Shown here piece after piece: positions 17,650 to 25,685 of a DNA stretch of 64,000 nucleotides. The translations under genes and the position numbers were made by a program. The DNA lies in the NCBI GenBank assembly GCA_018371855.1, contig JAHAKD010000001.1, positions 248,001 to 312,000 of the forward strand, read 5' to 3'. Within the stretch, counting starts at the first letter, position 1. Every line of letters starts with the position of its first letter. The notes beneath the pieces were generated by a model. It searched no databases, had not been told where the DNA came from, and worked only from the letters and a program-made list of their open reading frames with translations. This stretch comes from Clostridium sp. (lineage in GTDB: Bacteria > Bacillota > Clostridia > TANB77 > CAG-508).

Positions 17650-17907
17650 ATGCAAGTTACAGACGTAAACGTAACTTTAAATACTGGAAGTAAAGTAAAA
17701 GCTACTGTAGATCTGGTTCTTGACAATGAACTTGAAATAACAGGAATTAGAATTGTTGAAGTATCAAATAATAAACTTTTAATTGCTTTTCCAAATAAAA
17801 GATATAAAGAAAAATTTTTAGATATTGCACACCCAATAAATTCTAGGACAAGAGAATATATACAAAAAGAAATATTAAAAAAATATAATAAAATGTTGAA
17901 AAAATAA
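17650..17907 (+). CDS. spoVG: SpoVG family protein
   Basis: This 85-residue protein is the full length of SpoVG and keeps its signature order. It opens MQVTDVNVTL, has a beta strand pair, an LIAFPNKR segment where the family has the MPSK motif, and the near-invariant DIAHPINS-x-TRE followed by a basic C-terminal helix. SpoVG binds DNA and RNA and acts as a global regulator. A plasmid or element-borne copy beside repeated AT-rich promoter elements is a plausible regulator of them, which is an inference. It is coupled to the 84-residue gene. Confidence 0.9.
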   Translation: MQVTDVNVTLNTGSKVKATVDLVLDNELEITGIRIVEVSNNKLLIAFPNKRYKEKFLDIAHPINSRTREYIQKEILKKYNKMLKK

Positions 17908-18012
17908 AATTTCTATACTATAATAATAATGTATTTTTTATATATTATAATTTTTTCTTTAGTGTCAATAAATATGAAAAAAGTAACAAATTTGTAAGAA
18001 TGTTGTGCAAAG

Positions 18013-18046
18013 GAATCGAGAATTTATTTTCTTGATTCTTTTTTTA
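18013..18046 (+). terminator. Intrinsic terminator
   Basis: A 10-bp stem, GAATCGAGAA/TTCTTGATTC (one G-U), is followed by seven T. It lies about 105 bases after spoVG; nothing else is visible in that gap. Confidence 0.8.
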
Positions 18047-18084
18047 TAAATTTATTCAGGAAATAGGATTTATTCTAATTTTTG

Positions 18085-18093
18085 TGCTATAAT
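18085..18093 (+). promoter_or_regulatory. Extended -10 promoter (TGCTATAAT)
   Basis: TGCTATAAT is a perfect extended -10. The -35 region (AGGATT at the right distance) is poor. It should drive the small ribbon-helix-helix-like gene at 18134. The same TGCTATAAT occurs in the next promoter at 18361. Confidence 0.5.
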
Positions 18094-18133
18094 AAAAAAG
18101 AATATAAGTTTAATAATAGGGGGAGATGATTAA

Positions 18134-18331
18134 ATGCCAGAAAACCCAGAATTAAGAAAAAAATGGAATAGAGATTACGAAAATAAGAAAAAAGAACAAT
18201 ATGATAGAATGTTTATTAGAATTGATAAAAATTTAAAAAATAAATTTAAAGAAAAGATAGAAAAAGATAATAATTATACTGATATGAGCGACTTTATAAT
18301 AAAAAATATAGAAAATTATTTAAAAAAATGA
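18134..18331 (+). CDS. Ribbon-helix-helix-like small regulator
   Basis: This is a 65-residue basic protein. After a charged N-terminus it has a strand (DRMFIRID), a helix (KNLKNKFKEKIEKD) and a second helix (MSDFIIKNIENYLKK), the strand-helix-helix order of MetJ/Arc/CopG proteins. These bind short palindromes as dimers of dimers. A promoter with TCGT-N4-ACGA lies 10 bases after its stop, a likely target. AGGGGGAG precedes the ATG. Confidence 0.65.
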   Translation: MPENPELRKKWNRDYENKKKEQYDRMFIRIDKNLKNKFKEKIEKDNNYTDMSDFIIKNIENYLKK

Positions 18332-18340
18332 AAAAAATTC

Positions 18341-18369
18341 TTGACTTCGTGCGTACGATATGCTATAAT
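18341..18369 (+). promoter_or_regulatory. Strong promoter with internal palindrome
   Basis: TTGACT and TATAAT are 17 bases apart, with an extended TGC before the -10. The spacer holds TCGTGCGTACGA, which has TCGT/ACGA arms and a central CGTACG. That is a good repressor operator placed exactly where it would block polymerase. TCGTGCGT also occurs in the 24-bp repeat (reverse strand). It drives the gene at 18411. Confidence 0.8.
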
Positions 18370-18410
18370 ATAATTAATAAGATAAATATGGTATTAAGGG
18401 GGAATTTAAA

Positions 18411-19496
18411 ATGAAGAAAGAGGAAAAAGCTAAAAAACAACCTGTAGACTTCATTAAACAAGTTAAACCAGAAAGAAAATTAAATAAGTTTTTAGATATG
18501 TGTAAAAAGCACAAGGCTATTACAATAAGTTCTAGTGTAAGTATTATAGTTATCATATTAATAATAGTTGCTATAATTATTGTATCAACTTCTACGCAAA
18601 CAGAAGAAGTGGCAACAAATAATGAAATAGAAAATACAACTATTGCAGAAGAAAACCCAGAACAAGATATAACTTTACAAACTAACACAAATGGATTAGC
18701 AGACGGAACAGAAGTAGCAGTAATTAAAAATGATGACGGAACTGTTGAAGTGATAGCAAAAGACGATCCTAAGTTTGCAGAAAAGACGGCAGGTAAAAAT
18801 TATTCTACTGGAACAATAGGAAATGGTGGAGTGAATTTAAAAACTAATGATAATGATTTAATAACTATAGCAAGTAAACCACAAGAAGAACAAAAAAATA
18901 ATGTTAAGGTAGAAAATAATACAACACCAGATACAACTGTATCTGAACAACAAACAACAACAGAAGCACCATCACAACCTACAGATAATAATCAAGGATC
19001 TACATCTAGTGGAAATACAAGTAAGCCATCTGGTGGATCTAGTACATCTTCAAAACCAGCTGGAAATTCTGGAAGTAGTTCATCAGGATCTACTTCAAGT
19101 AAACCAAGTGGAGGAAACTTATCAAGTTCTGGAGGCAGTAGTTCAGGATCTACTTCAAGCGGAAGCAGTAGCTCATCAGGAAGTTCTTCAACCAGTAAAC
19201 CAGCACATACACCATTTAGCACTTATAGTAAATACAATGCCTCTAAAACAGCTCAAGCTGTAGCATGGGCTAATGAACAATTAAATGCAGATGGATATGG
19301 TGCAAAGGCTGTAGTAGGAGATTCAAGCTTAAAAAATAAAGCAGATGGCTTTTCATATGTAAAAAGTAGAGTTCAAAATAAAGTTTCAGGAGCTTGGGGA
19401 ACTGTAAAAATATATGTAGAAGATATTTATATGTATGATAGCTCTGGAACAACAGCAAACTTATTTGATACTTGGGTATATGTATATGAAGAATAA
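18411..19496 (+). CDS. Type II membrane protein with Ser/Gly stalk
   Basis: This is a 361-residue protein. A basic cytoplasmic N-terminus is followed by a membrane helix at about 36-58, an external Thr/Glu/Asn-rich part and a low-complexity Ser/Gly/Pro/Lys stalk near 185-265. A compact C-terminal domain of about 95 residues begins at HTPFSTYSKYN and has W-x-x-x-Q-LNADGYGAKAVVG. The layout fits a surface protein that holds a small domain away from the membrane. The domain itself is not one I recognise. It has its own strong operator-containing promoter, so it is probably tightly repressed. Confidence 0.6.
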   Translation: MKKEEKAKKQPVDFIKQVKPERKLNKFLDMCKKHKAITISSSVSIIVIILIIVAIIIVSTSTQTEEVATNNEIENTTIAEENPEQDITLQTNTNGLADGTEVAVIKNDDGTVEVIAKDDPKFAEKTAGKNYSTGTIGNGGVNLKTNDNDLITIASKPQEEQKNNVKVENNTTPDTTVSEQQTTTEAPSQPTDNNQGSTSSGNTSKPSGGSSTSSKPAGNSGSSSSGSTSSKPSGGNLSSSGGSSSGSTSSGSSSSSGSSSTSKPAHTPFSTYSKYNASKTAQAVAWANEQLNADGYGAKAVVGDSSLKNKADGFSYVKSRVQNKVSGAWGTVKIYVEDIYMYDSSGTTANLFDTWVYVYEE

Positions 19497-19514
19497 TATG
19501 AATAATTAATCGGC

Positions 19515-19550
19515 AAGGAGGGCTTATTTGAAACATAATAAACCTTCCTT
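19515..19550 (+). other. Hairpin in the intergenic transcript
   Basis: AAGGAGGGCTTATT can pair with AATAAACCTTCCTT (14 bp with one G-U and one mismatch). There is no T run after it, so it is not a clean terminator. The left arm contains AGGAGGG, and a second AAGGAG before the gene at 19574 stays free. It may be a processing or stability hairpin. Confidence 0.4.
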
Positions 19551-19573
19551 ATTTAATAAGGAGAATTAAACCA

Positions 19574-19888
19574 ATGAGTATTAGAAGTTATTTAAAATCT
19601 ATTTCAGTAAAAGAATATAATACTATTAAAGATTATAATAAAGAAGAACTTAATGAACTAAAAAAGAAGTTAGAGAGTTATTTTAAATTTGATATAGTTG
19701 ATTATATTGTAAGTGATATATTAGATTGTGAAACATATAACCATGTCTGTTTAATGATAAACTTAGCTATTGTAAATAATAGACTTTCATTAAAAAATGG
19801 GAAAATTTTGAAAAATAAACTAAAAAAATTATTTAATATAAAAGATATATTTGATAAATTTTATAAAGACAATTATATGGTAAATTGA
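19574..19888 (+). CDS. Hypothetical helical protein
   Basis: This is a 104-residue soluble, mostly helical protein with no recognised family. The segment YNHVCLMINLAIVNNRLSL resembles a small helical core. AAGGAG precedes the ATG by 10 bases. It follows the stalk protein without a terminator, so the two probably share a transcript. Confidence 0.5.
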   Translation: MSIRSYLKSISVKEYNTIKDYNKEELNELKKKLESYFKFDIVDYIVSDILDCETYNHVCLMINLAIVNNRLSLKNGKILKNKLKKLFNIKDIFDKFYKDNYMVN

Positions 19889-20011
19889 GAATTATTGATT
19901 TTGTTATCATTATTAAATAATAGTGAATTGCAAAAATATATAAATAATTATTGGAATAATTTCTATAAGGAATAAAAATTAATTATAAAATTATGAATGG
20001 GGGAATAGATT

Positions 20012-20767
20012 ATGGAAATAAATGCAGGAATTTTATTTTCTATTATTAATTTAATATATATTATTATAATTATTTGTCTTGGACTTTTTACACCTATAAA
20101 TAAAAAAAGTCCGAAACAAGAAAAATTTTATGATGATGTTAAGCATTATTATAATATATGGTGGATTTTTCTTATAATAGTTACAGGACTTTTGTATGGA
20201 ATAGTTGTCATTAGAAAAATGAGAAAACAAAAAATAGTTAGAAAATATATACAAGAAAAAGTTGAAGATTATATGAGCAAAAAAGGATATGAAATAGAAA
20301 AGGGAAATGCTTATTCGAGAGTATATAAGATAAAAAATAAAGATATTATATGTATATATTTAAATGGAAAAATTATAGAGTTGAATTTTGATAATATAGT
20401 AAAATTTCAAACATATGAAAATTCTGAACTTCAAGTATACGGAAACTATTATAATGTTTCAAGTTCAACAGTTCTTGATAAAATAGAATTGAAAATTTAT
20501 ACTAATTTGAGTACAGTAGAAAATTCTATTATTTCATTGGAATATAAAAGAAGGTATATAGATAATAAATATATTAATGAATATCTAGTTAAATATGTAA
20601 AAGAAGCAGAATCTATTTTAAATTATGCCAAAATACATTCAGATTCTTCAAAAGAAGAAAAGCAAAAAACCTATGAAGAAATAAGAGAATATAAAAAGCT
20701 ATTAGATGAAGGAATAATAACACAAGCAGAATTTGAAAATAAAAAGAAAAAATTATTAAATGATTGA
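20012..20767 (+). CDS. Membrane protein with SHOCT-like C-terminus
   Basis: This is a 251-residue protein with two membrane helices (about 5-28 and 48-66), a central beta-rich region (about 85-185) and a C-terminal coil. The end, YKKLLDEGIITQAEFENKKK, fits the short SHOCT motif found at the ends of many Bacillota membrane and lipoproteins, where it probably mediates contacts. The middle region looks like a PH-like or similar fold, which I cannot confirm. GGGGGAA precedes the ATG. Confidence 0.6.
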   Translation: MEINAGILFSIINLIYIIIIICLGLFTPINKKSPKQEKFYDDVKHYYNIWWIFLIIVTGLLYGIVVIRKMRKQKIVRKYIQEKVEDYMSKKGYEIEKGNAYSRVYKIKNKDIICIYLNGKIIELNFDNIVKFQTYENSELQVYGNYYNVSSSTVLDKIELKIYTNLSTVENSIISLEYKRRYIDNKYINEYLVKYVKEAESILNYAKIHSDSSKEEKQKTYEEIREYKKLLDEGIITQAEFENKKKKLLND

Positions 20768-20797
20768 ATTTTATAAATTTTTTAAGGAGTAATTTAA

Positions 20798-21156
20798 ATG
20801 AGCAAGAAGATATTAAAGAATAAGATTATGCTATATGATAATTCAAATTATATTACCTAGTCTAGTTCAAGCTAATGATACATTTCCTGTGGACGCATAC
20901 TTAACATCAACAGAACATGAAAAAGGTACTATTAAGATTATAAAAGAAATAAAGAAAATTCAGAACTTGTTTTACCTTATGCTAAATTTGAAATTCATAA
21001 GAAAAACGGAAAATTAGTAGATACAATATCTACTGATGAAAAAGGTGAAGCTACTAGTATAAAATTATCTTATTATAATTTATCAAAAATTATAGATTTT
21101 TTAAGGAACTTTATAGTCCAGAAAAATATATTTTCATTTCTATAGATATAAAGTAA
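20798..21156 (+). pseudogene. Remnant of a Cna-B surface adhesin
   Basis: This is a broken copy of the 2827 gene. It keeps AAGGAG, the MSKKI start, then after a deletion in the signal peptide the same frame reading MIIQIILPSLVQAN and DAYL. It then jumps straight to a Cna-B repeat start (EHEKGTIKI) and shifts frame into SELVLPYAKFEIHKKNGKLV, a repeat core. The head and almost all repeats are gone. Internal repeats in the full-length gene explain how such a deletion could form. Confidence 0.85.
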
Positions 21157-21174
21157 GATAGGAGATAGAATAAA

Positions 21175-21351
21175 ATGTTAATTAATGCTAAAAATCAAAT
21201 TCTTGTTAGTAATTTTAATAAAATTGTAGATTTAAATAAGAAAATTTTACATATAGATATTAAACATAATGATACTTTTAAATCTTTAATAAAGTTTCAA
21301 GAGCTACAAATTAAAAATTTAGAAACAAAATTAGAAGTATATAAGAAATAA
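21175..21351 (+). CDS. Small hypothetical protein, 58 residues
   Basis: An ATG behind TAGGAGA opens a 58-codon frame: a basic N-terminal half, then a coiled-coil-like end (FQELQIKNLETKLEVYKK). It lies between the adhesin remnant and the promoter of the next operon. It may be real or a leftover of the same decay. Confidence 0.4.
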   Translation: MLINAKNQILVSNFNKIVDLNKKILHIDIKHNDTFKSLIKFQELQIKNLETKLEVYKK

Positions 21352-21366
21352 GATATAGTTAATAAA

Positions 21367-21395
21367 TTGATAGAATTCTTAATTTATGCTACAAT
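21367..21395 (+). promoter_or_regulatory. SigmaA-type promoter
   Basis: TTGATA and TACAAT are 17 bases apart, with TGC directly before the -10. It serves the two-gene kinase operon at 21430-22646. Confidence 0.65.
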
Positions 21396-21429
21396 ATAGA
21401 AGAAATAAATTGAAAGGAATTATTAAAAA

Positions 21430-21693
21430 ATGTCAAAAAGTTTAATTGATAAAGATAAAGCAAAGATTTATGAAACTTGCATACCAGATTATCTAAAACA
21501 TGATATAGATGAATATTTAAAATATAAAGATGATAAAGATTGCACAATTATAGATTGTCTATTAGATGAAATATACGGTTCTATAAATTCAGCATTATAT
21601 AGTGAGGAAATAACAGAAGAACAAGCAAACTATCTAAGAGATAAATATTATTATGGATTAGATTGGCTAGAGGGTAAAAAAAGTGATTTTTAG
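21430..21693 (+). CDS. Small acidic partner of the HipA-like kinase gene
   Basis: This is an 87-residue acidic protein. The part reading DCTIIDCLLDEIYGSINSAL, then EEITEEQANYLRDKYY, is familiar from small proteins of Bacillota conjugative elements, but no function is known to me. It has no DNA-binding motif. It ends 20 bases before the kinase gene, so it could be an antitoxin-like partner, chaperone or simple operon neighbour. TGAAAGGAA precedes the ATG. Confidence 0.55.
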   Translation: MSKSLIDKDKAKIYETCIPDYLKHDIDEYLKYKDDKDCTIIDCLLDEIYGSINSALYSEEITEEQANYLRDKYYYGLDWLEGKKSDF

Positions 21694-21713
21694 AAAGGAG
21701 TGAATTTTATAAG

Positions 21714-22646
21714 ATGGAAGATTTAATAGATTTTACGAATTGTAAGGTAGATAATACATATTTATACAGAGGTCAAAATGGAAAGAAAATTGGTATAAAT
21801 TATAATAATCATATATATATGTTAAAATTTCCACCGTTCAAGGAAGATGTTGAAAATTATTCAAATAGTTGTATTTCTGAATATGTTGCTTGTCATATAT
21901 TTGCTTCTATGGGATTTAAAGTACAGGAAACATTATTAGGAAAATTCACTTTAGAAAATAATAAAACAAAAATAGTTTGTGCATGCAAAGATTTTACTGA
22001 AAATGATTATATTTTAAAAGAATTTGCAGAATTAAAAAATAGTATTATAAATTCACCAGCCAATGGATATGGAACAGACTTAATTGAAGTACTAGATACT
22101 ATAAATGAACAAAATTTATATCCTAATGATAAATTAAAAGATTTTTTTTTGGATATGTTTATTGCAGATTCACTTTTAGGAAATTTTGATAGACATAATG
22201 GAAATTGGGGATTTTTAATTAATCGAGATACTAAAGAAATAGAAATTGCACCTATTTTTGATTGTGGCTCTTGTTTATATCCACAACTTGAAGATAGTCA
22301 AATGAAAGAATATATAAACAAGCCAGGAGAAATAAATAAAAGAATATACATATTTCCAAATTCTGCATTAAAATTAAATAATAAAAAAATAAACTACTAT
22401 GAATTTATAAATTCTGGAAAAGTTGATGATTGTAATAAGGCTCTTTTAAGAGTATATCCTAAGATTGATTTTAGAAAAATTAATGATATTATAGATAATA
22501 CACCTAGTATATCTGATATAAGAAAAGATTTCTATAAAACAATATTACATGAAAGATACGAAAAAATATTAACACCAGAATATCAAAAGCTTCAAAAAGC
22601 ATTAAATAATATAAATGATGAAGAATCAGAAGAAGATGAAATCTAA
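21714..22646 (+). CDS. HipA/CtkA-like protein kinase with acidic tail
   Basis: This is a 310-residue single-domain kinase of the HipA_C/CtkA type. A nucleotide-binding lysine is likely at K38 in YMLKFPP. The catalytic loop NFDRHNGNWG is at 157-166, and the metal-binding Asp183 is in PIFDCGSCL. HipA phosphorylates a tRNA synthetase and CtkA acts on host proteins, so a toxin or effector role is possible. There is no HipB-like DNA-binding partner. It ends NDEESEEDEI, the shared tail, yet is followed by a terminator, so the tail is not needed to start another gene. GAAAGGAG precedes the ATG. Confidence 0.85.
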   Translation: MEDLIDFTNCKVDNTYLYRGQNGKKIGINYNNHIYMLKFPPFKEDVENYSNSCISEYVACHIFASMGFKVQETLLGKFTLENNKTKIVCACKDFTENDYILKEFAELKNSIINSPANGYGTDLIEVLDTINEQNLYPNDKLKDFFLDMFIADSLLGNFDRHNGNWGFLINRDTKEIEIAPIFDCGSCLYPQLEDSQMKEYINKPGEINKRIYIFPNSALKLNNKKINYYEFINSGKVDDCNKALLRVYPKIDFRKINDIIDNTPSISDIRKDFYKTILHERYEKILTPEYQKLQKALNNINDEESEEDEI

Positions 22647-22658
22647 TATATATTATTA

Positions 22659-22688
22659 ATAAAGTCCTTAATGGGGCTTTATTTTTTA
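22659..22688 (+). terminator. Intrinsic terminator
   Basis: TAAAGTCC pairs with GGGCTTTA (one wobble) around TTAATG, followed by TTTTTT. It ends the kinase operon just before promoter copy 4. Confidence 0.75.
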
Positions 22689-22702
22689 CCTTTAATATCT
22701 CT

Positions 22703-22791
22703 TTTAAATATTTAAAGGTATAGATTTTAATAACAAATGCAATATTTGTGCAATATTTTTGAGAAAAATTACGTTTTTTCCCTCCTATAAT
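22703..22791 (+). promoter_or_regulatory. Conserved element promoter, copy 4
   Basis: It has the perfect palindrome TTTAAATATTTAAA, then GGTATAGATTTTAATA, TGCAATATTTGTGCA at 22738, ACGTTTTTTCCCTCC and TATAAT at 22786-22791. It drives the second surface protein. Confidence 0.7.
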
Positions 22792-22829
22792 ATTTTTATA
22801 AAATAAAAAGAAAAGGGAGGTATTTAGAA

Positions 22830-24932
22830 ATGGTGAAAAATATTTCTAAAAAATTTATTGCTATTTTGGCTATTATAATCTTGATAGCAGGAGTATTCTC
22901 GCCAATATCTAAAGTTTATGCTGACTTTATGATTTCATCAGCAGATTTACATGATAATGGCGAAGTAGGTAGAAATCTTTTACACAAAGTAGATGACGGT
23001 ACTTTTAAAGCTGTTATAACACACTATGTTACATATACGCATGATGGCAGAGAATATCCAGCATATTGTTTAAATAAAGATTTACCTGGAGTTGGAGAAA
23101 CTTCAAATTATTCTGTAAATGTAAATAGTGCAGTAAGCAATCAAAAAGTTTATAGAGTAATTGTAAATGGATTTCCATATAAGTCAGCAAGTGAATTAGG
23201 AGTAGAAACAGACGGTGACGCATTTCAGGCAACTAAGCAAGCTGTTTATTGCGTATTATATGGAACAGATCCAAGAACTAATTTTAAAGGTGCAAATGCT
23301 AGAGGAGATAAAATAGTAAATGCAATAATTAATTTAACTGACATTGGTAATAATGGAAGTCAAACATATTCAGAAGCAAGAGTTGATATTACTAAAGATG
23401 GAGATTTAACTAAAGAAAAATTAAATGATAAAAACTATTATGTTCAAACTTTTAATATTACATCACCACAAGAAATGAGTGGAAGTTATGAAATCAGAAC
23501 TAATGGATTACCAGAAGGTTCAAAAGTATTAAATACAAACAATACAGAACAAACAAATTTTGAAGGAAATAATCAAGTTGTTAAAGTTGCAATTCCGGAA
23601 AATGAAATTTCAGGAACCATAAATGGTGCTTTAAGAGTTGCAAATGTTAGATGTAAGACATATCCAATATTGTATGGAAACACAACTATTGCAGGAACAC
23701 AAGACTATGCTTTAGCAGGAGATCCATACGAATTGGCTAGTTCAAATGTAGATTTAATATTACAAATAAATGCTCCTACATTAATAAAAACAGAAAGAGG
23801 AACAACTACAGGTGTTAAAGGTGCAGAATATACAATATTTAGAGATACAAACGAAAACAAAAAATATGACGCAGAAGATACACCAGTAAAAACAGTTACT
23901 ACTGGAGATAACGGAAAAGTTACTTTAACAGATTTAACAGCTGGTATGTATGTAGCCAAAGAAACTAAAGCTCCAGAAGGATACAACTTAGATTCTGTAG
24001 ATCAAGCTTTTGAGGTAAAACCTAATACAACAGCAGTTACAGTAAAATCTGATGACAGCCCAATTACAGCTCCAGTAACAATTATGAAACAATCTAATGA
24101 TAAATCAAACGTAACAGGTACAGAAGCAGGAACACCTTTAGCAGGTGCAGAATTTAACATCTATGATAAAAATCATGTTTTACTAAAGAAAGTTACTACA
24201 GATGAAAACGGACAAATTCAAGATACAATGAGATACGGAACATATTATGTTCAAGAAGTAAAAGCTCCAGAATGGTATTTACTAGATGATAAAGAACAAG
24301 TAATCTCTATACAAAAACAAGGTGAACCAGTAACTTTAACATTTGGTAACAATGCAGTACAACTTGGTACAACAATAGAAAAAGAAGGTATTGTTCAAGC
24401 TCAACCTAATGATGAAATAAGATATGACTTCCCTGTTGTAAGAAACGATAGTAACGTTTCAGTAGATAACTTTACATGGTCAGATGAACTTCCAACAGAT
24501 TATATAAGAATTACAAAATTATATACTGGTACATGGAATGAAAAATTAAATTATAAAGTTTTATATAAGCTAAACAATTCTGAAATTTGGCAAGAATATA
24601 AGAATCCAGATTCAGAAGATGGAACATATTCAACAGATGAAAATCACTTTATAGATTTTACGACTGTTCAATCTGGAGATAGTTATATTACAGACTTTAA
24701 ATTAGAATTTGGTACAGTTAAACCTGGATTTGAAGCAGTAGAAAAACCATTTATCTTCGCTAAAGTTTTACCAGTAAAAGCAAATGATACATGGACTAAC
24801 TATACAAAAATAGAATCTACATATACTTCTAATCATGATACTACCGTAGAATTAAAAGCACATGATGACTGGACTACAACTTCATATTCAGCAAAATTAA
24901 GTATCAAAAAATTACCAAAAACAGGATTCTAA
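22830..24932 (+). CDS. Thioester-domain/Cna-B surface protein ending at LPKTGF
   Basis: This is a 700-residue secreted protein. A signal peptide (1-31, ending VYA) is followed by a thioester-like head: EYPAYC with Cys80, and FQATKQAVYC at 132-141. Two Cna-B domains follow (near 313-395 and 410-500; TDLTAGMYVAKETKAPEGY is typical). A different C-terminal beta domain of about 180 residues (WSDELPTDYIRITK) is last. As in the 1267-residue protein the chain stops at LPKTGF with no membrane anchor. TKQA has Gln one place off the usual TQxA position. It is probably a second, shorter adhesin of the mating apparatus. Confidence 0.88.
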   Translation: MVKNISKKFIAILAIIILIAGVFSPISKVYADFMISSADLHDNGEVGRNLLHKVDDGTFKAVITHYVTYTHDGREYPAYCLNKDLPGVGETSNYSVNVNSAVSNQKVYRVIVNGFPYKSASELGVETDGDAFQATKQAVYCVLYGTDPRTNFKGANARGDKIVNAIINLTDIGNNGSQTYSEARVDITKDGDLTKEKLNDKNYYVQTFNITSPQEMSGSYEIRTNGLPEGSKVLNTNNTEQTNFEGNNQVVKVAIPENEISGTINGALRVANVRCKTYPILYGNTTIAGTQDYALAGDPYELASSNVDLILQINAPTLIKTERGTTTGVKGAEYTIFRDTNENKKYDAEDTPVKTVTTGDNGKVTLTDLTAGMYVAKETKAPEGYNLDSVDQAFEVKPNTTAVTVKSDDSPITAPVTIMKQSNDKSNVTGTEAGTPLAGAEFNIYDKNHVLLKKVTTDENGQIQDTMRYGTYYVQEVKAPEWYLLDDKEQVISIQKQGEPVTLTFGNNAVQLGTTIEKEGIVQAQPNDEIRYDFPVVRNDSNVSVDNFTWSDELPTDYIRITKLYTGTWNEKLNYKVLYKLNNSEIWQEYKNPDSEDGTYSTDENHFIDFTTVQSGDSYITDFKLEFGTVKPGFEAVEKPFIFAKVLPVKANDTWTNYTKIESTYTSNHDTTVELKAHDDWTTTSYSAKLSIKKLPKTGF

Positions 24933-24954
24933 AAATAGATTTAAGTTAAGTTTT

Positions 24955-24993
24955 AAAAGAGCAACTATTGAATTTTTATAGTTGCTCTTTTTT
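24955..24993 (+). terminator. Intrinsic terminator, GCAACTATTGAA family
   Basis: A 14-bp stem, AAAAGAGCAACTAT/ATAGTTGCTCTTTT, with a 9-base loop leads into TTT. It is the third member of the shared terminator family, again right after an LPKTGF stop. Confidence 0.85.
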
Positions 24994-25013
24994 CAGTAAA
25001 TGGAGGGAGAAAA

Positions 25014-25685
25014 ATGACAGATGTTGAAACAAGAAAGATAGATTTATCACAAACTATAATATCATTTAAGATTTTGTATTCAGCAATAACTGGTGAAAAT
25101 ATTGGAGATAATAGCTTAAAAGATGTTGTATTTAAAGCAATGATAACAAAAGAAATAAGTAAGCATTTAGATAATCTTAATTTTAGAAAACAATATTTTT
25201 TAAATATACAAGATAATTTAAAAAGCTTTAATATGATACAGTTACAAAAAAATAAAAGAGTAGAAAAGTTATTTCAAACAGGATTTACTATTTGTTTAAC
25301 TCTTAGTCATTACGACGATATTATTATAAAAAATAAACCTATATCAGAAATAATAAAAATAGAAACAGATGACTTAAAAAAAGAAATTCTTGAAGATACA
25401 TCTATGTTTAAAAAAATAGATATTTCTGAATATCCTAAATTATTAGATAAATTTATAAACAATATACCTTTTGATAATTCTGAAATAGGACTTTTTATAA
25501 CTAAATCAGGTGATGAATATATAGCAATAGACAATTCATTTGGAGATTTTTTTACAAAAAGATTTCCAGATGAAAATAGTGCAGTAAATTTTTTACTTTA
25601 TCAAAATGCAAAAATGAAATCAATAGAAGCAGATTTTAAAGTAGAAATAGAAGATGAAGAAGAAAGCGAGGAAGATGAGCTATGA
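25014..25685 (+). CDS. Acidic-tail conjugative-element protein D (AIDN module)
   Basis: This is a 223-residue soluble protein. The helical N-terminal 130 residues are unrecognised. Residues 155-195 hold a small module with YIAIDNSFGDFFTKRF followed by a helix. The same module is in the protein at 29296 and is common in accessory proteins of such elements. It ends EEESEEDEL. It opens a six-gene operon behind TGGAGGGAG; its tail codons overlap the next start as ATGA. Confidence 0.65.
   Translation: MTDVETRKIDLSQTIISFKILYSAITGENIGDNSLKDVVFKAMITKEISKHLDNLNFRKQYFLNIQDNLKSFNMIQLQKNKRVEKLFQTGFTICLTLSHYDDIIIKNKPISEIIKIETDDLKKEILEDTSMFKKIDISEYPKLLDKFINNIPFDNSEIGLFITKSGDEYIAIDNSFGDFFTKRFPDENSAVNFLLYQNAKMKSIEADFKVEIEDEEESEEDEL

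Noticed and set aside
18992..19263. Frames on both strands over the Ser/Gly stalk
   Set aside because: Low-complexity codons leave other frames open; the stalk gene in its own frame has promoter, ribosome site and a membrane helix.
19895..19974. Short TTG-started frame after the 104-residue gene
   Set aside because: It has only about 26 codons, no ribosome site and no recognisable content.
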